In this document: one piece after another, positions 24,674-34,200 of the stretch
Layout of the letters: each line of letters opens with the position of its first letter
Numbering within the stretch: position 1 is the stretch's first letter
DNA from: Planctomycetota bacterium
Lineage (GTDB): Bacteria; Planctomycetota; Phycisphaerae; Phycisphaerales; SM1A02
NCBI GenBank assembly: GCA_022568135.1
Contig: JADFFQ010000005.1
Span: 23,222 to 87,221, forward strand
DNA: 64,000 nt
Direction of reading: 5' to 3'
Notes under the pieces: generated by a model
Told to the model about the DNA's origin: nothing
The model's input: only the letters and a program-made list of their open reading frames with translations
Databases searched by the model: none
Translations under genes and position numbers: made by a program

Positions 24674-25774
24674 ATGCAGCGCATCCTTGGCCAGACACGA
24701 GCGATCGAAACGCTCGCCACAGCACTGCGCTGCGGGCGGCTTCAGCATGCGTGGATCTTCGCCGGCCCGCGCGGGGTTGGGAAATTCACCACCGCGATCG
24801 AGTTTGCAAAGATACTCCTCGACCCCAACGCGGCGGTGGATCCTTCCGGGGCGCTCGCAGCCGATCCGCAGAGCGAGACCACGCGCCTGATCAAGGCCCG
24901 AGCACACCCCGACCTTCACCTGATCTACAAGGAGCTGGCGCTCTATTCCGAGAACCCAGATATTCGTGACCGCAAGTTACAGAACATCCCACTGGACGTG
25001 CTCCGCGAGCACATGATCGGCGGGCGTACAGGCGACAACCGATTCCATGAGCCGGCCGTGTACAAAACGGCGGTGCTGGGCCACGGCAAGGTGTTCATCA
25101 TCGACGAAGCGGAGTTGCTCGCATACGGGAGCAACGAGGCCCAGAACGCCCTACTCAAGACGCTCGAAGAACCTCCTCCTCGGACCTATATCTTCCTGAT
25201 CACCAACCGGCCGCAGCGCCTGCTTCTGACGATCCGCAGCCGCTGCCAGCATGTGCAGTTCACGCCGCTGGATGCAGAGGCGATGGCAGCCTGGTCTCAA
25301 CGGGCGGCGCTCGGCCTCGACGAAGACGAACGGGCCTGGATTGAGCGGTTCTGCGAGGGATCGCCAGGAATGGCCCAACTCGCGGCCGACTACGGCTTCT
25401 GCCGCTGGCAGATGGCATTGGAACCGATGCTCGACGAACTCCAGCAAGGTTCGTTTCCAACCGAGATGGGGCAGATCATGGCCGAGCTCATCGAGACATT
25501 CGCAACCTCATGGGTCAAGCAACACGAAAACGCCAGCAAGGACGCTGCGAACAAGGATGGGGCCAGGCATCTCCTGGCGATCCTGGCCGCCCATGCTCGC
25601 CGGCGACTTACCAGCCGCATCGACGAGGATGAGGACCCGACAACCTGGTTGGAAGTGATCGACCTTCTGCGCGAAGCCGAGCGGCAGCTTGACGCCAACG
25701 TGAACCTCAAGTTGCTGCTGGAGAACCTCGTTGTCCAATGGGCTGCGCTGGCTGCCGAACCGGTCCGCTCATGA
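24674..25774 (+). CDS. holB: DNA polymerase III delta' subunit
   Basis: 366 residues from ATG 24674, where the conserved start MQRILGQTRAIETL lies (frame open upstream but unlike the family). Walker A-like GPRGVGKFT (31-39), KVFIIDEAELL Walker B-like, and NALLKTLEEPPPRTYIFLITN (sensor 1 region) identify the clamp-loader AAA+ fold. The four-cysteine zinc module of many DnaX/HolB proteins is absent. It loads the beta clamp as part of the tau/gamma-delta-delta' complex. Its stop overlaps that of lgt by 6 nt, tail to tail. Confidence 0.88.
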   Translation: MQRILGQTRAIETLATALRCGRLQHAWIFAGPRGVGKFTTAIEFAKILLDPNAAVDPSGALAADPQSETTRLIKARAHPDLHLIYKELALYSENPDIRDRKLQNIPLDVLREHMIGGRTGDNRFHEPAVYKTAVLGHGKVFIIDEAELLAYGSNEAQNALLKTLEEPPPRTYIFLITNRPQRLLLTIRSRCQHVQFTPLDAEAMAAWSQRAALGLDEDERAWIERFCEGSPGMAQLAADYGFCRWQMALEPMLDELQQGSFPTEMGQIMAELIETFATSWVKQHENASKDAANKDGARHLLAILAAHARRRLTSRIDEDEDPTTWLEVIDLLREAERQLDANVNLKLLLENLVVQWAALAAEPVRS

Positions 25775-26830
25775 CCGGCCATCGTTCGCGGTGCGCAACT
25801 TCATCAGGCCGCCGATCGGGTCAACCTGACGGCGAGCACAGACAATCAGCCCCACGATCCCGACGGCGACCATCAGAAGACTCAACACCTGCCCCCGCGA
25901 TACATCCCCCAACGCCGTGGCCAGCACCGGCACACCTTCATCCGGCTGGCGGACCAACTCCGTCGCGATCCGCATCACGCCATAGCCAATCAGGAACCAC
26001 GCACCGATGACGCCGGGCTTGCGCGGGCCCAACCACAGCAGCGCAAGAAATCCCATCAGAACCGGCCCGTCGGTGATGGCCTGAAGAATCTGCGACGGAT
26101 AGTACGCGGTCAGCAGGGGCGTGAGCGTCTCGGTCACCTGGGCGTTGCCGGCCCGTGCAGCCTCGATGATATTGCCGTAGAACGTCTCGTCGCCGGGCAC
26201 GATTCCGCGCAGGCCGTCAAGCTTCTCGTGGAGGCGCGGAAGGTCGGAGGTAAGGATTTCCTGCGGATACTTCACACTCCACCACGGCGGCTCCGCTTGC
26301 ATCTTTTCGGGCAGCGCGCGGCCCCACAGCTCGGCGTTGACGAAATTCGCCAGCCGTCCAAGAAACAAGCCCGGCAAGGCAGCGAACGCGCCCACATCGA
26401 AGAGATGTAAAGGCGAGATGCGGTGGCGCCGGCCGAACAGCCAGCACGCGATGATGACGCCAAGAATCCCACCATGGCTGGCCATGCCGCCGCGATTGAT
26501 CGCCACAAGGCCCCAAAATGGGAATTGTGTGCTGAAGTCCCACAGCAGTGGTTGATCGTAGAACAAGACATACCCGAGGCGCCCGCCAACCAGCACTCCC
26601 AAGATGACGTAGATCATCAAGTCGCCCACCGCGTTGGTGGGAATGTTGCTGCGCCCCGTACCGCCAAGCCGGCGAATCAGCAGCCACGCGATCCCAAAGC
26701 CGGCCAGGTACGCCAATCCGTACCACCGGATCCCGTCGGGAACGAACGGAAGGGCCTGCCACGACGCCGGGAACTCGATGGCAAACGGATCAAGCCGGTG
26801 CAGATACGCTTCAGCGAGGAAGATCGTCAT
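25769..26830 (-). CDS. lgt: prolipoprotein diacylglyceryl transferase
   Basis: 353 residues from ATG 26830. The Lgt signature is intact: VGGRLGYVLFY, NRGGMASHGGILG and GRLANFVNAELWGR. It transfers diacylglycerol from phosphatidylglycerol to the lipobox cysteine of prelipoproteins in the inner membrane. It is longer than the usual 260-290 residues because of a ~55-residue insertion between WWSVKYP and YYPSQILQAI that replaces a short periplasmic loop. It is divergent from trpD over 118 nt. Confidence 0.95.
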   Translation of the reverse strand: MTIFLAEAYLHRLDPFAIEFPASWQALPFVPDGIRWYGLAYLAGFGIAWLLIRRLGGTGRSNIPTNAVGDLMIYVILGVLVGGRLGYVLFYDQPLLWDFSTQFPFWGLVAINRGGMASHGGILGVIIACWLFGRRHRISPLHLFDVGAFAALPGLFLGRLANFVNAELWGRALPEKMQAEPPWWSVKYPQEILTSDLPRLHEKLDGLRGIVPGDETFYGNIIEAARAGNAQVTETLTPLLTAYYPSQILQAITDGPVLMGFLALLWLGPRKPGVIGAWFLIGYGVMRIATELVRQPDEGVPVLATALGDVSRGQVLSLLMVAVGIVGLIVCARRQVDPIGGLMKLRTANDGRS

Positions 26831-26948
26831 GACGATAGCGCTCGATGGAGGGGACGCCCCTTGTGATAGCGTATCAGGATCAGTCGCGGCAGTTGTGTCG
26901 CCAGGCGCAGGCGAGCGCGGCGACCGGACCCAGGAGACCGTTGAGAAT

Positions 26949-28073
26949 ATGACCGCCAAACCAACGAAATTGCCGCCCAACCAACACGGGGCACGGTCCG
27001 CGCCGTCGGAGTTCCAGGGCCAGGCCAAGCCAGGCGATTTGACGCCTGCACTGAATGTGCTGCTGGCCGGAGCGACACTTTCGGCCGACGAAGCCGCCGC
27101 CGCGTTCGAGGCGATCATGTCGGGTCAGGCGCACGACGGCGAGATCGGCGCACTGCTGGCCCTGCTGGCCACTCATGCTCCGACCGCCGATGAAATCCTT
27201 GGCGCCGCCGGTGTCATGCGCAGCCATGTTGATGCGGTGCGATCGTCTTGTGATCCGTCTCAGATTGTGGACACCGCGGGTACCGGCGGGGCGCCCAAGA
27301 CATTCAACGTTTCGACCGCCGCAGCCATCATCGCCGCCGCCGCTGGGGCCACCGTGGCCAAGCACGGCAACCGATCACGGACAGGCCGAGGCTCGGCGGA
27401 GGTGCTCGCGCAGCTCGGCGTCAACGTTGACGCCGATCGGGACACGCAGGCGCGATGCCTGGAACAGGCCGGCATCTGCTTTTGCTTCGCCATTCATCAT
27501 CATCCCGCGGCGAAGTACGCCATGCCCGTGCGTCTGGCCCTGGGATTCCCCACGATCTTCAATCTGCTGGGGCCGCTGACCAACCCCGCCGGCGCCCGTC
27601 GGCAGCTCATGGGCGTCTACGACCGCCGGTTCCTGAAACCGATCGCCCAGGCCTTGGTCGCCCTCGGCGCCGTCCGCGCCATCGTCGTCCACAGCGACGA
27701 CGGCCTGGATGAGCTATCGATCTCAGCCCCGACCCGGCTCGTGCATGTGTCCGATGGTCAGCTCGCTGAGCAAACCGTCGATCCCCGATCGCTGGGGCTA
27801 TCACCTGCTGACCGTGAAACTGTCCTGGCCGTCGACCTGGAACATGCGACGGCGATGATACGCAGCGTCATCGAAGGCACGGAAACCGGCCCGCCGCGCG
27901 ACATGGCGCTGCTCAATACCGCCGCGACATTGCTTGTCGCCGACAAGGCCGCTTCGCTTGAACAAGGCCTGCAACTGGCCGCCCGGGCGATCGACTCCGG
28001 CGCGGCGGCGGACACGCTTGGGCGTTTGGTGGAATTGTCGAATGAAGAACCCCCCGGCGGAGCCGGGGGCTAA
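26949..28073 (+). CDS. trpD: anthranilate phosphoribosyltransferase
   Basis: 374 residues from ATG 26949 (frame open upstream but unlike the family). PRPP-binding loop GTGG (111-114) in DTAGTGGAPKTFNVSTA, the KHGNRS motif (138-143) and AMPVRLALGFPTIFNLLGPLTNP are all present. It joins anthranilate and PRPP in tryptophan biosynthesis. A ~30-residue low-complexity N-terminal extension precedes the domain. No other trp gene is in the window. The last codons form a perfect GC hairpin (28051-28058 with 28062-28069, 3-nt loop) without a following T-run. Confidence 0.95.
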   Translation: MTAKPTKLPPNQHGARSAPSEFQGQAKPGDLTPALNVLLAGATLSADEAAAAFEAIMSGQAHDGEIGALLALLATHAPTADEILGAAGVMRSHVDAVRSSCDPSQIVDTAGTGGAPKTFNVSTAAAIIAAAAGATVAKHGNRSRTGRGSAEVLAQLGVNVDADRDTQARCLEQAGICFCFAIHHHPAAKYAMPVRLALGFPTIFNLLGPLTNPAGARRQLMGVYDRRFLKPIAQALVALGAVRAIVVHSDDGLDELSISAPTRLVHVSDGQLAEQTVDPRSLGLSPADRETVLAVDLEHATAMIRSVIEGTETGPPRDMALLNTAATLLVADKAASLEQGLQLAARAIDSGAAADTLGRLVELSNEEPPGGAGG

Positions 28074-28151
28074 GGAGGACGCGTTGCGGCGATCGGCGTC
28101 TCGCTCATCGCTGATCTCATCACTCATCGCACATCACGCATCACACATCGC

Positions 28152-29333
28152 TCAGGGCTGCGCCGAAAGCAGCATCGCGCGGTGTAGAACAACGTGATCC
28201 TGGATGGGGCCGTTTGATCCCTCGGTGATTTCGATGGTCAGTTGCGAGCCGTGCAGGGCGATGCCGATCGATACGGTGGGGTGCTCGGCATTGAGCCGGG
28301 CGCGAAACGCCTCTTGTTCATCATCTCGAATCACGAGTTCGCAATCGCCCCACGACCGTGCCATGCGTGACAGGCGAGCTTCGGCCGAGAAATACATCGG
28401 ACCCGATACCAAGTCATAGCGAACCGTGACGGGCCCACGGAACTCCACCCGCGACAGCCCAAGGGGGGCGAAGTCATCCAAGGCTCTCGGCGGAGGCACA
28501 ACGTATCGCGTCGGCGGCCCCTGCACCCGTGTCGGCGAAAGTGCGGCAAACGGGCTCAACGCCTCGGGATCGAACAGCACCGCAGCCAACGCCGACAGCG
28601 GCACCTGCTTCGGCTGCTGCTCAGTAAGAAAGGGCAGGCCGACGAGTTGAACGAACCCATCATCGCCGAGCACGATGCGGGCGACATCGACCACGGTGCC
28701 GTCGGAGAGCCACAGCCGCCATCCTGTGGGTTTTCGCGGGGGCGTGATCATTCGTACAGCGGCGGCACGGCTCAGCGGTATCTCGATGATTTGCCTCTCA
28801 CCGGCCGGCACCCCATTTGACACCTCAATTGTGATGGGATCACCCAACGCCGTCACGAACCCCTCGAGCTCGTCGCCGTTGGCCAGCAGCAGGACATCCG
28901 CAGCGCGCGCCGATTTCATTGCGGGTAAGGCAGCACTCTCGGTGAACATCACCGACTCGATCCGATCCAGCGGAACCTCCATCCGGCCCAGCAAGGGGTG
29001 TATCCACACCAGCACGTCATCGGCGGGTCTGCCTCCGGAGAGCGCTTCACCAGGGAACCGCTGCCCGTCGGCCAACCGCAAGAGCCCCCCGCCCGGCGCC
29101 GCCGGGGCAGCGTCGGAATCCAGCAGAGCCACACATTGCTCGATGGCGACGGTATTCAAGCCCCCAGCTGCATCTGCATGCACGAGCGACCGATCGTTGA
29201 TTCGCACCAACCGGACCGATTGCACCTGATGGTCGCGTCTTATCAGCAAGTGCCCGTCGGAGGCGATGGCGGACGGCGCGGTCGCGGCCAGCGCCACAAC
29301 GAGGCAACCCACCATGGCGGGCCGATCGCTCAT
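28152..29333 (-). CDS. secreted protein of unknown function, last gene of the moxR operon
   Basis: 393 residues from ATG 29333, whose A is shared with the preceding gene's TGA (TGATG). The N-terminus is a signal peptide (GCLVVALAATAPSAIASDG). The rest is beta-rich with no transmembrane helix after the signal. Short patterns such as LLRLADGQRFPGEAL, LLANGDELEGFVTALGD and LWLSDGTVVDVARI recur and look like small beta-barrel repeats that describe a surface for a ligand; a C-terminal segment (~300-390) may be a carbohydrate-binding-like sandwich. I do not recognise the family. It is translated directly after the terpenoid-cyclase-fold protein and probably acts with it outside the cytoplasm. Confidence 0.8.
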   Translation of the reverse strand: MSDRPAMVGCLVVALAATAPSAIASDGHLLIRRDHQVQSVRLVRINDRSLVHADAAGGLNTVAIEQCVALLDSDAAPAAPGGGLLRLADGQRFPGEALSGGRPADDVLVWIHPLLGRMEVPLDRIESVMFTESAALPAMKSARAADVLLLANGDELEGFVTALGDPITIEVSNGVPAGERQIIEIPLSRAAAVRMITPPRKPTGWRLWLSDGTVVDVARIVLGDDGFVQLVGLPFLTEQQPKQVPLSALAAVLFDPEALSPFAALSPTRVQGPPTRYVVPPPRALDDFAPLGLSRVEFRGPVTVRYDLVSGPMYFSAEARLSRMARSWGDCELVIRDDEQEAFRARLNAEHPTVSIGIALHGSQLTIEITEGSNGPIQDHVVLHRAMLLSAQP

Positions 29334-30466
29334 CACCTCTGGAAGATCGGCAGATAGCGCCTTGGCATCTGAAGGATGATCAAGGCCATGGACGTGGCGT
29401 ACGCCCCGCCGGCGTGATGGTCGAGCCATCCCCCGTTGCTGGCCTGGCGGGCAAGCAGCTCCTCTCGGACGGCCGGCCACCACGTCTGCCAATACTCGCC
29501 GCCGGCCAGGTACATCGACTGAACGGCGTAATACTGCCCGTAGTAATAGTGGGCCTGAACAGCATTGCGTTTCCCGGGCAGTGCGGCTCGCATGAGGTAT
29601 TCAAGCCCGCGAGTGATCGAGTCGTCCTCGTGGATGCCCGCGTAAAAGAGGCTGGCGATGCCGCCGGCGGTTCGGGGCCAGGCCGACCCGCCCGCTTGGA
29701 GCATGTACTTGAAGCCCCCGTCGGGATTCTGGCACCGACGCACATACTCAACCGCTCGATCGATCGTCTGCTTGGGCACCTTGATGCCCGCATTGCGAGC
29801 CGAGCGCAGAGCCATGATCTGACAGATCGTCACCGAGATGTCGGCATCGTAGGGCACCGGGTTGTACCGCCACCCGCCCTCGTCATTCTGGGTGCCGACA
29901 ATCAGATCAACAGCTTTGACCAAGGCGTCGCGGACCCGTTTGTCGCTGGGGTTCATGCCGTAGATCTCGCCCAGAAACAAGGCCGCAAAGCCGTGGCCAT
30001 ACATCGGCCCATGGGATGTGTCGGCGGCGAGCAGCCCGGTCTCGGTGGCGTGGGCCAACACGAACTCCAGGGCGGCCGTGACTTGATCGCCATACTCGCC
30101 GCGCCCGGGAAGATGACCATCGGACATAAATGCCAGCGCACTCAGCGCCGTGATGCCTACGTGCTTGCCGTAGCGCCCACTGCGAAACGACCCGTCGCTA
30201 TTCTGCTCACCCTTCAGATACACAAAGCCCCCGGCGATGGCTTCGTCGAGCTTCGCGGTCATCTCACCTTCGGTCGGGTTGTTCTGGGCCCCGCCGTGGG
30301 CGCGATCGACATCCGCCGGCTCTTTGACTGCCGGCTCAACTATCGGAGGGTCCGCGTCAGGCGCCTCCCGATCTGCCCGTCCACTTGTCGCCGGCACAAG
30401 CATCGCGCAACTCAGGGTGCTGACCCAGATTCGAGTCATGGAGGTTATTGCAAGGAGCCGCTTCAC
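29333..30466 (-). CDS. terpenoid cyclase/prenyltransferase-fold repeat protein, secreted
   Basis: 377 residues starting at GTG 30466, which overlaps the previous stop (GTGA). A signal peptide (to ~residue 30) is followed by alpha-alpha barrel repeats with QW-like motifs: GEQNSDGSFRSG, GTQNDEGGWRYNP, CQNPDGGFKYM and ARQASNGGWLDHH. The DxDD and DCTAE catalytic motifs of squalene-hopene cyclases are not seen, so it is probably a non-catalytic toroid, as in many planctomycete moxR-linked operons. Expected outside the cytoplasm. The exact role is unknown. Confidence 0.85.
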   Translation of the reverse strand: MKRLLAITSMTRIWVSTLSCAMLVPATSGRADREAPDADPPIVEPAVKEPADVDRAHGGAQNNPTEGEMTAKLDEAIAGGFVYLKGEQNSDGSFRSGRYGKHVGITALSALAFMSDGHLPGRGEYGDQVTAALEFVLAHATETGLLAADTSHGPMYGHGFAALFLGEIYGMNPSDKRVRDALVKAVDLIVGTQNDEGGWRYNPVPYDADISVTICQIMALRSARNAGIKVPKQTIDRAVEYVRRCQNPDGGFKYMLQAGGSAWPRTAGGIASLFYAGIHEDDSITRGLEYLMRAALPGKRNAVQAHYYYGQYYAVQSMYLAGGEYWQTWWPAVREELLARQASNGGWLDHHAGGAYATSMALIILQMPRRYLPIFQR

Positions 30467-31224
30467 AGAGACCCCTCCTCGGCCAGGCGCTCGTAATACT
30501 CCCGCGTGAGCTGCTCGTACAAACTGGAGAATCTTTCGTTACGCCCCTGAAGCAACATGTCGCGGATACGACCCCGAAGGTGGCCCCACTCCGTTGCGGT
30601 TTCTTCGAGAACGCGATTGATCTCTTCGTCGCGGCGTTGCGGAAGCCCACCGGCCTGAGGGTCTTGAGGAGAAGACGCGCACCGGTCGCAATCGCAGGAC
30701 GCATCGTGTCCGGGCTGAGGTCTGGGCGCGGTGGAACTTTGCGATCGCCCGCCATCCGGCGGCGGCTTCCCGCCCACCGATCTCAACTTGCGAGCCTGAT
30801 CGATCAATTCGTCCAGTTTGGATAGGATCTCCTCCTGAAGGCGCTGGGTGCCAAGGCCGGGATCGAGCTCTAGCTCCAAGAGGTCGGCGCTGATAGTCAT
30901 TTTTTCCAAGGCCAGGGCAAAGGCGTCAGTGATCCTGGCTTCGGCAAGGGCGCGCTGAAGCTCCCCCTCGGCGTCGCGCCGGGCCGCCTCGATCGCACTG
31001 CGATCCTGTTCTTCCCGCTTCAGGCCGAGCAGCTCGTCCAGCGACGGCGGTGCTTCGTCTTGCAGTTGGGAAGTCCGCTGCGGCCGGCCTGATTCAGCAG
31101 TGAGCGCATCACCCTGCGGCGGGGCCGTCGCATTGGCAAGCCCCACGGCGGCCAAGACCAGCAGCGCCGTCGCCGGAGGCGGGAATAGAAACCAGCGGGG
31201 CAGTATCGCCATCTTCGCGCTCAT
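30463..31224 (-). CDS. membrane-anchored helical protein, moxR operon
   Basis: 253 residues from ATG 31224 (ATGA overlap with the upstream gene). One hydrophobic segment (~10-32, FLFPPPATALLVLAAVGLA) acts as a signal or anchor. The remainder is charged and helical (SLDELLGLKREEQDRSAIEAARRDAEGEL written in part) with a central Pro/Ser-rich stretch containing a CDCDRC cluster. The C-terminal block (RIRDMLLQGRNERFSSLYEQLTREYYERLA) looks like a conserved planctomycete motif following DUF4175-like proteins. No enzyme signature. Coupled on both sides, so likely a complex subunit. Confidence 0.75.
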   Translation of the reverse strand: MSAKMAILPRWFLFPPPATALLVLAAVGLANATAPPQGDALTAESGRPQRTSQLQDEAPPSLDELLGLKREEQDRSAIEAARRDAEGELQRALAEARITDAFALALEKMTISADLLELELDPGLGTQRLQEEILSKLDELIDQARKLRSVGGKPPPDGGRSQSSTAPRPQPGHDASCDCDRCASSPQDPQAGGLPQRRDEEINRVLEETATEWGHLRGRIRDMLLQGRNERFSSLYEQLTREYYERLAEEGSL

Positions 31225-34200
31225 TGCGGTCGCGCTCCCGGGCTTGAATCGGCGCCGTTGAGTGGCCCCTTGAGCATGTCGAGTACTTGTCGTCCCAAAC
31301 TCCACAGCTCGCGTTGTGATCGGCCGAGGTCTCGCAGGCGTCGGCTACGCTGGGTCGGCTCCAGGTCGGTGCGGCCGTCAATGGCCCGCGTCAGAGTATA
31401 GACCTGCTCCTGCATGCCCCGAAGCAACCGCAGCTCGGCCAGCGGCGGGATGAGCCGTGGCTGACCGCCGCCGCTACCGCCTCCTTGCTGCTGGGCGAAT
31501 TCGCTGGGCGGCTCCAGGACTTCCTCCAGGGCTTCGATCAGCCGGCCAATGCTGGCAACGATGCGCTCCTGACGCCGAGTCACCTCCGCGCCCACCTCTC
31601 CCTTGACCAAGTCGTCGATCACCAGACATGCCCAATCATCAAGCAGCGCATGCACATACGAAAAGACCAACGACTCATTCAGCTCATGTCTTGTAGCGCG
31701 AAGCTCATCCAGCCCCACGCGGATCTCTTCTTGCGCCCCGCTGAGCCTGCGGGCTTCGATGAGCCGCCGCCGATCGAGCTCACCGTCTCCCGCCAGCTCG
31801 AGGGTTTCGGCGCGCAGAGCGACTTCGCGGTCAACATATTCACGATATGCTGCCATGACCTCAGCGCGCTGCCGCCTCATTTCACGTTGTTCGATCACCT
31901 GCTCAAGCTGCTCGGCGAGATCCATTGCTTCGCGAAGAAGGTCCAGCGAACGGTTCTCCGCCAGCTCCACCTCGCGCGCGTCCAGCGGCTCGGCGCGCAG
32001 CACAACGACCGCGGCGCCCTGCGCATCCGCTGCCCGATCCAGCACGCGGGCAATCCGTCGAGTCTCCTGTGAGGCGGCGCGGGCCAGCGCGGCCACTGCC
32101 TGCGTGTTCTGATTCAGCCGGATCATCGCCCGATCTCGGCCGGAGAACAATCCTGCCTCGACCGCCCTGGCCAGCGCGGTCAGCTCGCTTTCCTGCACGG
32201 TGATCAGCTGCTCAATCGATTCAATCAAACTCGCCAACCGGCGCAGCAGCTCCTCGGCGGTGGCTCGTTTGGACTCGCGAATGTCGTGCAACATCCGCTG
32301 CAGTGTGCGTCGGGCGGCCTGCTGCGCGCCCTGGGCGGTGCGCATCTGATTCTGCTTGACGCGATCGGCGGCGCGATCCATCTCCCGGACCAGCTCGCCC
32401 TGCTCGCCGGTCGTAGCGGCAGCGCGCATCGCCGCGGCGCCGTGAGGATCCACGTCTTTGAGGTCTTCTTCCTGCCGGTGCAGGTCTTGGATCATCTGCC
32501 GGCTCTGCTCACTGAGATCGCCCTGACGCTCAGCGATGCGGCTCAATTGCGTTCGTTGATCCGCGGTCAGCTCGTCCAACGTTTGCCCGATGGTCTGTCG
32601 GCCCAGCGCAGCCGTTTCAGCTTCGAGCTTCGTCTGAGCATCCATAAGGTCTTCAAGCCGCCGCGCGGCAAGCCAGGTGTCCTCATCTCGGTCGAGCAAT
32701 GTAATGAGATCGATCAACTCGTCGCGCACCTCCTGCTGAGCTCGGACGACGACGCGGTCCTGCGGAGTCGGCTCGCGAAGATCAAGCCCATCACGTGGAC
32801 CAGAGGCGGGGGGCCGGCCCCCGTCGCGCGGCTGGTCGTCTCGGCCATATTCACGAACACTTGGGGGGACTTGACCAGACGATCCGCCTGGAGCGCGAGT
32901 GTCGCTGCGCCGCTCGGCCTGGCGGTCCTCGATCGCCTCGACGGCTCGATTTGCAGCTCGGCCGGCGAAGTCCAACAGGTCACCCGCCCGGCGAACCAAC
33001 CGGCCAAGCTGCTGGTCATCGAGCCGATTGAGCCCCATGCGCTGCATGACCCGATCCACCGCTTGGCGCTGAGTGGCGATCCGTGCCCCAGCCTGCGCCT
33101 GCGCTCGCTCAACACCCGGCTGCACGCCGTCCCGGATCACGTCGTCCTGGAGCTCGCGCTGCAAAGCCTCGATCCTGATCGCGTTCTGGCGAACCACGCC
33201 GAGCTGGCGGCGAAGCCGGTCGGTCAAGTCGAGCTCGCTGATGATGCGGAGTCGCCGGGCTGGGGAACGGAAGAGCGGATGTCTTTGTCCGTCGAGCTCA
33301 AACACGTCCTCACCGACACCGCGCAGAAGCACGATGTCGCCTACCGCAAGCTCAAACGAGGCCAGATCCAGCTCGGCTGCGATCGTCGCCGCTGGTGTGC
33401 GAGCCCAGCGGTGGGTCTCCCACAGCGGCTGCTCGGCCGTGGGCTGCCGGTTCGCGCGTTGAAGGCCGGCCTCGATGCCGATCGTGGCCAGGGCGACGTC
33501 GTCACGAGCCTCAGCCGAGACGGGAACGACGGCCGATGCGAGGACCGGCTCGTCGGACTCCGGCTCCATGACCGTGACGTCAGGTGGGCGGTCCTCGATG
33601 GCATCGATTCGGTAGGCAATCGGCTCCACGCTGGTCAGGCCATACTCATCGACCAGGTGCAGGCTGAGCGACCGGGTTGCCCCCAACCGCCAACTGATCA
33701 CCCAGCGATCCGGCGACACCTCATCAACGGTGAAGGTGGGCGGTTTGCCCCCCTCCCAACCGAGCGCTTCGATCAGCTCATCATCGTCTCTCGGCCGGGG
33801 GATGGGCTTGTTCAACTGGAGTTCGAGCTTCACGTCGGAACCAATCAGCGACGGCTTATCCGTTACCGCTCGCTGGTCGAGGCCCGGGCCGAGGTCCGTC
33901 TCAAGCGGTCGATGCCACGCGGCTGCATAGGGCGGCGGCGAGACGACCAGCGTTGCCCGCCGAACCACGGGGGGCGCCGCCAGCGTGATCCGCTCCAACT
34001 GGGTGCGGGCGTCGGAGGTCTCGAAGTACAGCTCGATCGCGTCGGCGGTGGTATCGACCAGCCGCTCGTGTACCCCGCCGCCCTGATCGGTCAAGACGAT
34101 GTGCTGCCACGGACCGAGCCGGCCGTTGACCTGTAGCCGGTAGTAGGCATCGACATGATCTGGATCGCCCTTGGTGACGCCGGCTCGCAGGGGCAGGGCC

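Noticed and set aside
28050..28070. GC hairpin at the end of trpD as an intrinsic terminator
   Set aside because: It overlaps the last codons and has no T-run after it; it is simply the coding sequence for PPGGAGG or a small dispersed palindrome.
28084..28197. 37-codon frame after AAGGAGG downstream of trpD (MRRSASRSSL...)
   Set aside because: Ser/His-rich low-complexity sequence arising from CATCNC repeats, and it runs into the end of an antisense gene; no sign of a protein.
32286..34136. 616-codon forward frame antisense to the DUF4175-like gene
   Set aside because: Long only because the opposite strand has few TA-containing codons; no domain or ribosome-binding site.
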